Of a stretch of 45,516 nt of DNA, positions 10,708 to 18,234 are shown in pieces. Under the pieces are notes generated by a model. That model had not been told where the DNA came from. It did no database searches and saw nothing but the letters and a program-made list of their open reading frames with translations. This stretch comes from Oscillospiraceae bacterium (GTDB taxonomy: Bacteria; Bacillota; Clostridia; Saccharofermentanales; Saccharofermentanaceae). Within the stretch, counting starts at the first letter, position 1. The number at the start of each line of letters is the position of its first letter. Both the position numbers and the translations under genes were made by a program. The stretch covers positions 1 through 45,516 of the forward strand of contig CACZML010000011.1 in NCBI GenBank assembly GCA_902782235.1. The letters run 5' to 3'.

Positions 10708-11742
10708 TTATTCCTGAGTAAATCTTATCTGCAGAACAGGCACCGTTCCAATATCCACGACCTTGAAATTATTAAGCCCTTTTCCCTGTTTCCAGATAAA
10801 ATGCGGAATGTTGATCGACTCAACCTTGCTTCTCTTGATCTCCGCCAGGTCCAGAAGACTTATAAGTTCAGAATAGCTTCTCTGAATATCTGAGATAGCA
10901 TCGTATCTCTGCTGCGCAAAATCGACACTCACTCTTAAACGGTAAGGATCATTGTTATTCGCTTCTATCGAGAACAGCTTCATAAAGTCCTCATACGAAT
11001 AGAAGTTGTATTTGGTCGACTCCACATACATACCAAGATCAGAAATACCAAGGAAAAGCAAAGGTTCATTCCCGCCGAATGAATCACAGAGCTCGACGAG
11101 TCCGCCAAGCACCGGTGCGGCTATCCTAAGCTTATCTATCTGCTTTTTCGACCAGTCCTCAGGCCAGGTAAAACGGACATCCTTATCGCCCATGAAAGCA
11201 GTCTCATGCACAGTAGTTTTAGCCGAAGGCATCGATACCGAATTAAGAGCAAAGCACCTGCTGAACGCATAAGAGCCTATTTCCTCAAGAGTCGAAGGAA
11301 GCTCAACAGATTCAAGACATGTGCATTCTGAGAAAGCATAACTTCCGATCTTCTTAAGTGAGTTCGCGAAATATATATGTCTCAGATTACTGCATCCGGT
11401 AAAGGCATTATCTTCTATCTTCGTTACGCAATCAGAAAGATGAATCTCGATCATCTCCCTAACGTCTTCGAAAGCCTTGCTTCCTATTACAGCCACATTA
11501 TCAGGGATAACAACAACTGGAGACGAGCCGTTGTATCTTTTCAGAACGTCCCCTTCTATATCAAATTCTTTATATGCAAGGGCTTTTCCGGTATCTGCAG
11601 TAACAAGCTTTATATAGTTCAGTACGATTGCTTCGTTAACAACAAAAGGCTTGCCGCAGCGAATGCAGATTGCTGCACTTTCATCTGAATCTATTCTCAG
11701 CTCAGTTCCGCATGAAGGACACTCTAATGGAATAACCGGCAT
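10708..11742 (-). CDS. Zinc-ribbon protein with BspA-type leucine-rich repeats
   Basis: About 344 residues. The N-terminus has two CxxC pairs (ECPSCG and CIRCG) forming a zinc ribbon. A BspA-like leucine-rich repeat block follows (about 80-185) with the recurring pattern IGSxAFxxCxxLxxVxLPxxLxxIGSYAF. The C-terminal 150 residues are not recognised. There is no signal peptide or membrane segment, so the protein is probably cytoplasmic, unlike most BspA-type proteins, which are on the surface. I prefer ATG 11742 (GTGAGG just upstream) over an in-frame GTG at 11751; the spacing is short, so the start is uncertain. It sits between blaI and a lipoprotein with the same operator but has its own promoter at 11783. 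Function unknown. Confidence 0.8.
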   Translation of the reverse strand: MPVIPLECPSCGTELRIDSDESAAICIRCGKPFVVNEAIVLNYIKLVTADTGKALAYKEFDIEGDVLKRYNGSSPVVVIPDNVAVIGSKAFEDVREMIEIHLSDCVTKIEDNAFTGCSNLRHIYFANSLKKIGSYAFSECTCLESVELPSTLEEIGSYAFSRCFALNSVSMPSAKTTVHETAFMGDKDVRFTWPEDWSKKQIDKLRIAAPVLGGLVELCDSFGGNEPLLFLGISDLGMYVESTKYNFYSYEDFMKLFSIEANNNDPYRLRVSVDFAQQRYDAISDIQRSYSELISLLDLAEIKRSKVESINIPHFIWKQGKGLNNFKVVDIGTVPVLQIRFTQE

Positions 11743-11782
11743 AATCCTCACCCATTAATCTTTTTGCCTACTGAATAACAAC

Positions 11783-11791
11783 ATTATAACA
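11783..11791 (-). promoter_or_regulatory. Extended -10 promoter of the zinc-ribbon/LRR gene
   Basis: On the minus strand TGTTATAAT matches an extended -10 (TGn-TATAAT), about 40 bases before the ATG and just after the preceding terminator. No good -35 is seen, as is usual for this class. Confidence 0.55.
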
Positions 11792-11794
11792 TCA

Positions 11795-11822
11795 AGAAAA
11801 AGCCTCAGTATGAACTGAGGCT
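11795..11822 (-). terminator. Terminator after lipoprotein gene 11853
   Basis: A 9-bp perfect stem (AGCCTCAGT at 11801-11809 with 11814-11822) and 4-base loop are followed on the minus strand by TTTTC. It lies 31 bases after the stop of the upstream gene. Confidence 0.85.
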
Positions 11823-11852
11823 GAAAGTATAAATTAATGATATTGCAGTATA

Positions 11853-12623
11853 TTAAACCTTCTCAATATTAAAGCATCTTACGCACTCCATTCCGACGAA
11901 CTGTGTCTGGTCGGAATAAACAAGAGTTGCGGCAACACCTATGGTTCCGTCAGGCTGAATAAAAGCCGTGACCTTGTCGTACTTCACCAGAGCTACGCTC
12001 TTATCGAGATCATATCCGGAGTCTTTGCATGCAGCCTTAACAATGTCTGTTGCTTTGCTTAAAAACGCATCGTCTGTCATACCGAGAAGCTTGGTTACTT
12101 CACTGTTTTCGAGCTGCTTGAGCGTATCAAGGTCAAAATTCAACACTTCACCGGTGAAATAATCACAATCGGTAGCACTTGCGGAAATGTGAATGGAAAG
12201 GATATTATCCTTAACACCGCAATCAAATGTCTCAGACATCCCGTCTGCGTAATTGTCTTCAATTCTCAACGGATAATTCTTCTGGATATATTCATTGAGA
12301 AAAGAATTGATCTCTGAAGCTTCCTTGCCATCTACAAAGATCTTGGGAACTAAAGTGGCAAACGTGTAATTACCATCATCAAGTCTCTGCAAAGTAACCG
12401 TCTCGACCCTGACATCATGAGATGATTTAAAGGTCCAAACTGTTTCCTCAGAAGTAGTCTCAGTCTGAGTCTCACTTGTTACAACCTCTGTTGTTTCAAC
12501 TACCGTTGTTTCTAAAGAAGTCTCGACAGAGGACTCACCTGCCGAAGCTGACTGATTATAGGCACATCCTGAAGCCATAAGCGCCAGACAAAGTGCCGTT
12601 GATAAAACAGCTGTTCTTTTCAT
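11853..12623 (-). CDS. Lipoprotein with the same promoter/operator as blaI; function unknown
   Basis: A 256-residue lipoprotein: signal peptide with lipobox ASGC (C20), a Ser/Thr/Glu/Val-rich linker (about 25-65), then a globular domain (about 66-256). The layout of that domain (FVDGKEASEINSFLNEYI, then NILSIHISASATDCDYFTGE, then YDKVTAFIQPDGTIGVAA) recalls the DUF4163/DUF3298 fold of RsiV-like proteins, but I cannot confirm this by eye. ATG start with GGGGAGA upstream. It is monocistronic, with its own terminator. The promoter repeats the blaI promoter and operator layout exactly, so it is probably repressed by the BlaI-type protein encoded 1.3 kb away. Confidence 0.82.
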   Translation of the reverse strand: MKRTAVLSTALCLALMASGCAYNQSASAGESSVETSLETTVVETTEVVTSETQTETTSEETVWTFKSSHDVRVETVTLQRLDDGNYTFATLVPKIFVDGKEASEINSFLNEYIQKNYPLRIEDNYADGMSETFDCGVKDNILSIHISASATDCDYFTGEVLNFDLDTLKQLENSEVTKLLGMTDDAFLSKATDIVKAACKDSGYDLDKSVALVKYDKVTAFIQPDGTIGVAATLVYSDQTQFVGMECVRCFNIEKV

Positions 12624-12658
12624 ATTAATTGTCTCCCCATATTATGTTTTGAACGTTT

Positions 12659-12711
12659 GGTTTACTCATGTAAACCGCTGCAAGTTTACTCTTTTGGTCC
12701 AAAACTGTCAA
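12659..12711 (-). promoter_or_regulatory. BlaI-type promoter/operator of the lipoprotein gene
   Basis: Minus-strand TTGACA (12706-12711), spacer 17, TAAACT (12683-12688). A GTTTAC half-site (12684-12689) overlaps the -10 and a perfect 7-4-7 dyad GGTTTAC-TCAT-GTAAACC lies at 12659-12676. Element order, sequence and spacing are the same as at 10617-10669. Confidence 0.8.
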
Positions 12712-12724
12712 GGAAACTACATTT

Positions 12725-13462
12725 TCAGATTTCCGACAGGAACTCCAGGATCCTGCTATTAATATCGTCTATCTGTTCACCAACGAAATGAGGTCTGTGA
12801 CCGCCGCCAATAACCTTATAAACTTTTGCCGAAGGAACCTTTTCTTGTAATTCCTCAACGGTTCCAAAAGGATCATTCTCGCCATTGATAAAGAACGCCG
12901 GGCACTTGATATTCCGCCATTCTTCATCCGTCAGACATGGCTGTGTCTTCCAGTCAGCAACTGTATTCCTTAAATATGTCTGCCAGTCACCTCTGTGCGC
13001 CTCAAAATGCCTGACCTTTATGTCTTCGATAAAGTCTTCGTGACCATTCTTCAGAAGATTTTCAGGCAGGAAATCATCAGCACCTTCAGGCCTAGCATGA
13101 GCCGCACCGCCAATAGTTACAAGGCTCTTCACCTTCTCAGGATAATTTGCAGCCATATAGCAGCCGACATAGGCACCGCAGCTGTATCCGATTATGTGAG
13201 CCTTTTCAATACCGAGCTTATCAAGGAACATGACCATGTCATCTGCAACGATCCTGCTGTTCCAGGTAAGGTCATCACAAATGGACCTTCCATGACCGCG
13301 AAAATCAGGAAACAGGCATCTGTACTTACCTGAGAAAGGCAGGATCTGGCCGGAAAATGCCAGCAGGCCTCTGCTGAAGTGACTGTGGAGAAACAACACT
13401 GTCTCCCCTCTGCCAAATTCCTCATAATATAGATTAAGTCCGTTTAATTCTGCATACGGCAT
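12725..13462 (-). CDS. Alpha/beta-hydrolase fold protein
   Basis: A 245-residue alpha/beta hydrolase without signal peptide. The oxyanion region is FLHSHFS (residues 24-30), the nucleophile elbow is G-Y-S94-C-G, the acid is D197 in NGENDPFG, and the base is H222 in GGGHRPHF, so the catalytic triad is complete. DFRGHGRS (53-60) is typical of this family of esterases, haloperoxidase-like enzymes and C-C hydrolases. Substrate cannot be told. ATG start with GGAGGCGG upstream. It lies 28 bases after the flavin-reductase-like gene, in the same direction, with no terminator between, so it may be the third gene of the MarR operon. Confidence 0.88.
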   Translation of the reverse strand: MPYAELNGLNLYYEEFGRGETVLFLHSHFSRGLLAFSGQILPFSGKYRCLFPDFRGHGRSICDDLTWNSRIVADDMVMFLDKLGIEKAHIIGYSCGAYVGCYMAANYPEKVKSLVTIGGAAHARPEGADDFLPENLLKNGHEDFIEDIKVRHFEAHRGDWQTYLRNTVADWKTQPCLTDEEWRNIKCPAFFINGENDPFGTVEELQEKVPSAKVYKVIGGGHRPHFVGEQIDDINSRILEFLSEI

Positions 13463-13490
13463 AACCGCCGCCTCCGTTTCTATTCCTGAT

Positions 13491-14090
13491 TTACAAGGTT
13501 TTCATGGGTTCACCCCATGAACCCAGATCACGTCCGTCAGTGCTTACGTAATGCTGTTCGCCGCCTGCAAGCACCTGCTTTACCGAGTTGAATCTATCGA
13601 TGAAAGGAACTTCCCTGTTCGCGAGATCTTCTCTCATCGTCTCACCCATGATCTTGCACAGGTAGATATCACAGCTGTTGCCCAGGCTGATCTCCTTGAA
13701 GACCTTAAGTTCCATGCTCACAGGGCTCTCAGCTATCGTAGGCACATTGAGGACTACGCCCTTCTCGATCGTTGGACTAAAGCGCATCTTGTCAGGGTGC
13801 TCCCTGCCTCCAACGCATCCATAGTAGTCTGCTAAAGGCAGCAGTTCTTCCGTAACGAGATTTGCAGAGAATATTCCGTTCTTACGGATAAGGTCCTTTG
13901 TGAGCTTCTCGCCGCCGATGCTGGCCATTACGCCCATGCCGTTCCCTTCACCCTCAAGATCCGGCGCATTAAGATAGCTGAACCAGCAGAACAGACCGAA
14001 ATCCGGTGTGCCGTCATCCTTATAGGTGCCGTATAAAAACAGCTGCTGCGGGCAGAAATCGTTATAATTCTTTACTTTGATCTTTGACAT
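13491..14090 (-). CDS. Flavin reductase-like (FMN-binding split-barrel) protein
   Basis: A 199-residue protein that fits the flavin reductase/flavoredoxin family: an N-terminal beta strand with GTYKDDGTPDFGLFCWFSY, then GVMASIGGEKLTKDLIRKNG and FSANLVTEELLPLADYYG, the part that contacts FMN in relatives. Such proteins bind FMN and reduce flavins or other acceptors with NAD(P)H. It starts three bases after the marR stop with AAGGGGAAGGAA upstream, so it is coupled to marR and probably its regulated target. Confidence 0.8.
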   Translation of the reverse strand: MSKIKVKNYNDFCPQQLFLYGTYKDDGTPDFGLFCWFSYLNAPDLEGEGNGMGVMASIGGEKLTKDLIRKNGIFSANLVTEELLPLADYYGCVGGREHPDKMRFSPTIEKGVVLNVPTIAESPVSMELKVFKEISLGNSCDIYLCKIMGETMREDLANREVPFIDRFNSVKQVLAGGEQHYVSTDGRDLGSWGEPMKTL

Positions 14091-14093
14091 AAA

Positions 14094-14549
14094 TTATTCC
14101 TTCCCCTTTCTTGGAGTTCTCTCTGACTGTTCGAGATTTCCGAGGATCCGGTCAAGGTACTGATCTAATTCCGTGACCTCTTTCTGCGTGAAATCCTTAT
14201 AGAACACCTCGTTCATCTTCTGCGATACTTCGTCGTATTTCCCTTGAAGATCGCGGGCTTTGCCAGTCAGAAATATCAATGACTGTCTTTTGTCAGATTC
14301 GGCTGCTTTTCTACCGATCAGACCGGTCTCTTCCATGCGTCCGAGCATGGCAGTTAGAGTATTCTTGGCAAGCCCGGTCTTCTGCGAGAGCTCTACGATC
14401 GGAACTTCATCCTTCTGCCAGAGCACATATAAGATGCGTCCCTGAGGACCATTGAATTCCTCAACGCCGCTTTCCTGCAAGAGCCGCTGGAATATGCGTG
14501 CCTGCACCTGTTTGATCTGTGATATCAAGAAACCTGTTCTGGATTCCAT
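14094..14549 (-). CDS. MarR-family transcriptional regulator
   Basis: A 151-residue winged-helix regulator. The helix-turn-helix is VELSQKTGLAKNTLTAMLGRMEETGLI, and the wing follows with RKAAESDKRQSLIFLT, the standard MarR DxR region. ATG start with CCGGAGGCAAT upstream. First gene of the operon with the flavin-reductase-like gene (and perhaps the hydrolase). Its promoter carries two copies of a palindrome, so it most likely represses itself and responds to a small ligand or oxidation. Confidence 0.93.
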   Translation of the reverse strand: MESRTGFLISQIKQVQARIFQRLLQESGVEEFNGPQGRILYVLWQKDEVPIVELSQKTGLAKNTLTAMLGRMEETGLIGRKAAESDKRQSLIFLTGKARDLQGKYDEVSQKMNEVFYKDFTQKEVTELDQYLDRILGNLEQSERTPRKGKE

Positions 14550-14582
14550 ATTGCCTCCGGAGCAAATATTATCATCACAGAA

Positions 14583-14627
14583 ATAGTACTATATAGAACT
14601 AATTTGTGTCAAGGTTCTATATAGAAC
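14583..14627 (-). promoter_or_regulatory. MarR promoter flanked by two palindromic operators
   Basis: GTTCTATATAGAAC at 14614-14627 is a perfect 14-base palindrome. A near copy, GTACTATATAGAAC, lies at 14586-14599; the centres are 28 bases apart. Between and over them on the minus strand is TTGACA (14607-14612), spacer 18, TACTAT (14583-14588). Two repressor dimers here would close the promoter. Confidence 0.8.
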
Positions 14628-14643
14628 TTTTTTCGAGAGCGCG

Positions 14644-14673
14644 AAAAAAGGAGCTGCCAATCCTGGCAACTCC
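14644..14673 (-). terminator. Terminator of the serine hydrolase gene
   Basis: A 9-bp stem with one G-T pair (14650-14658 with 14665-14673), 6-base loop, then six T on the minus strand. It lies 25 bases after the stop of the serine hydrolase. Confidence 0.85.
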
Positions 14674-14698
14674 TCAATTAAGATAACGCCTTTTGTCA

Positions 14699-16405
14699 TT
14701 ACTCCAAGAACAATTTCTCGTAATAGTCTGCCCTTTTATCGCTCAAGCTGTCGCATTCGATCATCACGATCAGGTTATCATCAAGTCTTCTCACGTAGTA
14801 ATACAGGTGGGCTTCCTTACCGTCGATCGTCATAGAAAGATCGGCACGCGAATATTCTTTTCCGCCAAGCGTTACTTTGACAATATCACTTTGCGTAGCT
14901 GTAACTCCGTCTTTTTCCAACCCTTTGACCATGTATTTCAAATAATCATTCAGATAGTCTTCTTCCGTATAACCAGGGCCGTCCTTGGATATGAGCCATG
15001 TATTAACGAAAGTAACATATAATGTTTCTCCTTTAAGCCAGAATCCCGTATCATGCTTTTCTGCGAGCAAAAGGTTTTTATCCGGGCCGTCAGGTGTTTG
15101 ATTTAAAGCATACATAAACATTTCATCAAGGTCTTCGTCGCTGATATTTTCATAACCTTCGGGTATTTTCATCTTCAATCCGGCATACTCATTTGTATAT
15201 ATGCCATCTTTAAACACTCCTTTAGTGTACTTTGTGCCGTCCATGGGATTTTCACTATCAAATTCAGGCATCGGCAGGTTCCTCTCAAGCGTGATTATAT
15301 AGATATGTCCATACTTTTCCGATTCAATGATCCTGTTATCAGTTGAGCACGTGAACGAAGAACCGCTGTGGGAATACCCATTATTGATCTTCATGAGGCC
15401 ACAGCAGTAACCACTCTCTTCCTTAAGCAGAATCTCCATCGAATCCTTATTAAGCAGTTTTCCAGCGAAAAGAGCTCTGTCGAACTTGACCATGTCTGTA
15501 AGGCATGAATGTATTCCGCTGTCACCCCTGTAACCGTTAGGACCTGCAGGATATCCGTCCTTGTCAGTAAATCCGTAATATACAAGCTCATCGTAACCGA
15601 CAGGCACATATGTCATGTCACCTACAGCCATCGACGACGTCTTCGTCATGCCGCATTTATCAAAGATATTCTTCTTTACGTAATCGCAGTACTTCTGTCC
15701 TGACACTTTCTCGATAATGAAAGCAAGGAGGTGATAATTAGTATTGCTGTATTCGCTGCCGTTTCCCGGTTCAAAACCCAGCGGAGCCTTATACAATGCC
15801 TGCAGAAATTCCTCGTCTGAGACCTTATCAAGAAAGATGTCGCTTAATTTCTGATTAGCCGCATCCTCACCTGATATGTTCCAGAACGGATCGGGATTAT
15901 TGCAGTAATCAGGAATGCCGGAAGTCATGTGAAGCAGATTGTATACTGTTATCTTCTTTCCGGTCTCATATTCGGGAAAATACTTATCGAGCGTATCGTC
16001 CAGATTGATCTTTCCTTTTTCAACCAGCTGCAATACTGCTACTGCCGTAAATGTCTTACTGACGGAAGCCATGTCGAAAATCGTATCCTGCGACTCAAGC
16101 GTCTTCCCGTCTTTTTCCATCTCTTTTTCAGCATAGAGATATATCGTATCTTCATCAGTGGCAACGACCATTGTTCCGGGACAAACAGAATCACCGTACA
16201 GCTTGACCAGCTCAGCGTATTTTTCCTCAGGATTCGACCAGGATCTTTCAGACTCAGTGAGCTTAATATTCTCAAGTTGGTACTTTGAATTCCCGGTTCC
16301 AATCGGATACTTTGAATTCAGGTTGCAGGCTCCAAACGACAAAACCATTGCAGCAACCAGAATTGAAGAAACAGCTTTTTTAAGATTGTTTTTTCTCAAG
16401 ATCAT
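14699..16405 (-). CDS. Serine hydrolase lipoprotein (class C beta-lactamase/PBP4*-like)
   Basis: Start set at ATG 16405, with GGGGAGGAAAATGT upstream and a lipoprotein signal (SFGAC, C27). An upstream in-frame start at 16468 would lie inside the promoter and operators. The 568-residue protein has the beta-lactamase-related fold: S114-V-S-K117 (SxxK), Y219-S-N221 (YxN), and H346-S-G348 replacing KTG, as in esterase EstB-like and PBP4*-like members. The last 200 residues are a second, unrecognised domain. It probably acts outside the membrane on peptidoglycan peptides or esters; true beta-lactamase activity is not shown. Two dyad operators flank its promoter. Confidence 0.88.
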   Translation of the reverse strand: MILRKNNLKKAVSSILVAAMVLSFGACNLNSKYPIGTGNSKYQLENIKLTESERSWSNPEEKYAELVKLYGDSVCPGTMVVATDEDTIYLYAEKEMEKDGKTLESQDTIFDMASVSKTFTAVAVLQLVEKGKINLDDTLDKYFPEYETGKKITVYNLLHMTSGIPDYCNNPDPFWNISGEDAANQKLSDIFLDKVSDEEFLQALYKAPLGFEPGNGSEYSNTNYHLLAFIIEKVSGQKYCDYVKKNIFDKCGMTKTSSMAVGDMTYVPVGYDELVYYGFTDKDGYPAGPNGYRGDSGIHSCLTDMVKFDRALFAGKLLNKDSMEILLKEESGYCCGLMKINNGYSHSGSSFTCSTDNRIIESEKYGHIYIITLERNLPMPEFDSENPMDGTKYTKGVFKDGIYTNEYAGLKMKIPEGYENISDEDLDEMFMYALNQTPDGPDKNLLLAEKHDTGFWLKGETLYVTFVNTWLISKDGPGYTEEDYLNDYLKYMVKGLEKDGVTATQSDIVKVTLGGKEYSRADLSMTIDGKEAHLYYYVRRLDDNLIVMIECDSLSDKRADYYEKLFLE

Positions 16406-16424
16406 ACATTTTCCTCCCCAACAA

Positions 16425-16477
16425 GGTATACATTTGTATACCGCAAATATAGCACTCAAGGTAGACATATGTCAACC
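16425..16477 (-). promoter_or_regulatory. Serine hydrolase promoter with two 7-4-7 dyads
   Basis: GGTATAC-ATTT-GTATACC (16425-16442) is perfect; GGTAGAC-ATAT-GTCAACC (16460-16477) has one mismatch. The first contains TACA-N2-TGTA, the classic BlaI/MecI core. On the minus strand TTGACA (16470-16475), spacer 18, TATATT (16446-16451) form the promoter, one dyad over the -35 and one past the -10. Both share the frame GGTnnAC-N4-GTnnACC with the blaI-region dyads. Confidence 0.72.
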
Positions 16478-16564
16478 TGCATTATATTCAGAGGATCAGC
16501 CTTACTCCTGCTCTAATCACAATTGATATTATCTTAAAACCACTCTACTTCAAACTTTTTCTTA

Positions 16565-16599
16565 GAAAAACAAAGGGTCTGCCAAAAATGGCAAACCCT
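16565..16599 (-). terminator. Terminator of the tRNA-Tyr/tRNA-CAT operon
   Basis: An 11-bp stem with one G-T pair (16574-16584 with 16589-16599) and 4-base loop is followed on the minus strand by a T-rich tract. It directly follows the tRNA-Tyr CCA end. Confidence 0.85.
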
Positions 16600-16602
16600 C
16601 TA

Positions 16603-16687
16603 TGGTGGGAAGAGGTGGATTCGAACCACCGAAGTCGATGACGACAGATTTACAGTCTGTTCCCTTTGGCCGCTCGGGAATCTTCCC
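16603..16687 (-). tRNA. tRNA-Tyr (GTA)
   Basis: 85 nt with encoded CCA. The acceptor stem GGGAAGA pairs with TCTTCCC, the anticodon loop reads ctGTAaa, and a long variable arm is present as expected for a class II tRNA. The TTCGAATC T loop is intact. Confidence 0.95.
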
Positions 16688-16710
16688 ATATATATTCAAA
16701 TGTTGTGTAA

Positions 16711-16787
16711 TGGTGGGCCTTCGGGGACTCGAACCCAGGACCAACCGGTTATGAGCCGGGAGCTCTGACCAACTGAGCTAAAGGCCC
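16711..16787 (-). tRNA. tRNA with CAT anticodon, probably tRNA-Ile2 (lysidine-modified)
   Basis: 77 nt with encoded CCA, acceptor GGGCCTT pairing with AAGGCCC, anticodon loop ctCATaa. The body (CTTTAGCTCAGTTGG, CGGCTCATAACCG) resembles Firmicute tRNA-Ile2, whose C34 becomes lysidine, more than elongator tRNA-Met. It is not the initiator, which lies at 30882. The Ile2/Met choice remains open. Confidence 0.88.
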
Positions 16788-16826
16788 ACATCCACACTAC
16801 ACGTGCTTTTTTCAAAGCGCTTGATT

Positions 16827-16855
16827 AGTATAGTAATTAAGTTTAATTAAGTCAA
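16827..16855 (-). promoter_or_regulatory. Promoter of the two-tRNA operon
   Basis: Minus-strand TTGACT (16850-16855), spacer 17, TATACT (16827-16832), about 40 bases before the first tRNA. Near-consensus. Confidence 0.8.
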
Positions 16856-16856
16856 G

Positions 16857-16899
16857 AGAAAATTTCCGGCATGAGGCCTATTTTTGCCCATGCCGGAAA
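16857..16899 (-). terminator. Terminator after asd
   Basis: An 11-bp perfect outer stem (TTTCCGGCATG at 16863-16873 with 16889-16899) plus inner pairing is followed on the minus strand by TTTTCTC. It overlaps the -35 side of the tRNA promoter. It could work in both directions. Confidence 0.8.
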
Positions 16900-16917
16900 A
16901 ATCTCATAATTGGTTAA

Positions 16918-18018
16918 TTATTTAGCTGTAATGTATCCCTTTGCTACAAGGAGTTCAGCTGTAAGAACACCGCCGCCTGCAGCGCCTCTTAAAGTATTGT
17001 GTGAGAGGCAGCAGAACTTGTAATCGAAGATGTTGTCTTCTCTAAGTCTTGCTACAGATACGCCCATGCCGTTCTCGAAGTTAGCGTCGAGCTTAGGCTG
17101 AGGACGGTTATCCTCATCAATGTACTGGAGGAAGTGCTTGGGAGCTGAAGGAAGACCGAGCTTTACTGCTTCGCTCTCAAAAGAATTCCATACAGAGATA
17201 AGCTCTTCCTTGGAAGGCTTGTTCTCGAAGGATACGGAAACTGCAGCCGTATGACCTTCCTGAACAGCTACACGGTAGCACTGAGCGGAGATAACGGGAT
17301 TCTTTGCAAGCTCGATATGATCGCCTGCGAATTCACCCCAAACCTTGAGAGGCTCCTTCTCAGACTTCTCCTCTTCACCGCCGATGTAAGGAATTACATT
17401 TCCAACCATCTCAGGCCAGTCCTTAAATGTCTTGCCGGCACCGGAGATTGCCTGATATGTGCATACGGAGATCTGCTTGATACCGTTCTTAAGGAAAGGT
17501 GTAAGAGCAGGAACGTAGCTCTGGATCGAGCAGTTAGGCTTAACAGCGATGAATCCTCTCTGTGTGCCAAGTCTCTTTCTCTGAGCGTCGATAAGCTTGA
17601 TGTGGTCGCTGTTGATCTCAGGGATGACCATCGGAACATCCTCTGTCCATCTGTTTGCTGAGTTGTTGGAAACAACAGGGCACTCGAGCTTAGCGATCTT
17701 CTCTTCCAAAGCTCTGATCTCGTCCTTCTTCATATCTACAGCGCAGAAAGTGAAGTCGATCTGCTTGCAATATTCTTCGATATTGTCTGTACCGTAAACT
17801 ACCATCTTCTTTACGAAATCCGGGCAAGGTATATCAAGCTTCCATCTTCCCTCTACTGCCTCTTCGTAAGTCTTACCGGCAGATCTCGGAGATGCGCATA
17901 AAGCAGCGATCTCGAACCAGGGATGATCAGCGAGAAGTGTGATAAATCTTTGTCCGACATAACCTGTAGCTCCGATAATGCCGACTTTCAGTTTCTGTTC
18001 CATTTCTAAATACTCCAT
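16918..18018 (-). CDS. asd: Aspartate-semialdehyde dehydrogenase (archaeal/fungal type)
   Basis: Converts aspartyl phosphate to aspartate semialdehyde with NADPH, at the branch to lysine/diaminopimelate, threonine and methionine. The NADP-binding GATGYVGQRF is at residues 16-25, the catalytic cysteine is C163 (KPNCSIQ), SGAGKTF follows, and the base is H256 (EGHTAAV). The pattern fits the archaeal/fungal branch rather than the E. coli type. I chose ATG 18018 (366 residues); ATG 18003 is an alternative. The longest frame starts at 18108, but the promoter at 18099-18127 excludes it. Monocistronic with its own terminator. Confidence 0.93.
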   Translation of the reverse strand: MEYLEMEQKLKVGIIGATGYVGQRFITLLADHPWFEIAALCASPRSAGKTYEEAVEGRWKLDIPCPDFVKKMVVYGTDNIEEYCKQIDFTFCAVDMKKDEIRALEEKIAKLECPVVSNNSANRWTEDVPMVIPEINSDHIKLIDAQRKRLGTQRGFIAVKPNCSIQSYVPALTPFLKNGIKQISVCTYQAISGAGKTFKDWPEMVGNVIPYIGGEEEKSEKEPLKVWGEFAGDHIELAKNPVISAQCYRVAVQEGHTAAVSVSFENKPSKEELISVWNSFESEAVKLGLPSAPKHFLQYIDEDNRPQPKLDANFENGMGVSVARLREDNIFDYKFCCLSHNTLRGAAGGGVLTAELLVAKGYITAK

Positions 18019-18098
18019 TGTCTCTTCACGGGCTTTCACCGTGGTATTTTTAGCTCGTTTGTCCGCGTACCGCGTACATTTGTCTCCCGAGCAAACAC

Positions 18099-18127
18099 AT
18101 ATTAGCACAACACCTTTTATATAACAA
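18099..18127 (-). promoter_or_regulatory. asd promoter
   Basis: Minus-strand TTGTTA (18122-18127), spacer 17, TAATAT (18099-18104). It leaves an mRNA leader of about 75 bases before the chosen ATG. No riboswitch is recognised in the leader. Confidence 0.6.
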
Positions 18128-18234
18128 GTGCGAAAAATGAAATATAAAATAATTGGTAATAGTCAACAAATGCAGGTCTTTTAAGCCATTTTCCTATGTT
18201 AGGTTTGTACCATATCGACAAAACCCAGACAGGT

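Noticed and set aside
16406..16468. N-terminal extension of the serine hydrolase
   Set aside because: It lies over the promoter and both dyads; a strong ribosome site and lipoprotein signal begin at ATG 16405.
18019..18108. N-terminal extension of Asd
   Set aside because: The promoter -10 at 18099 makes most of it untranscribed.
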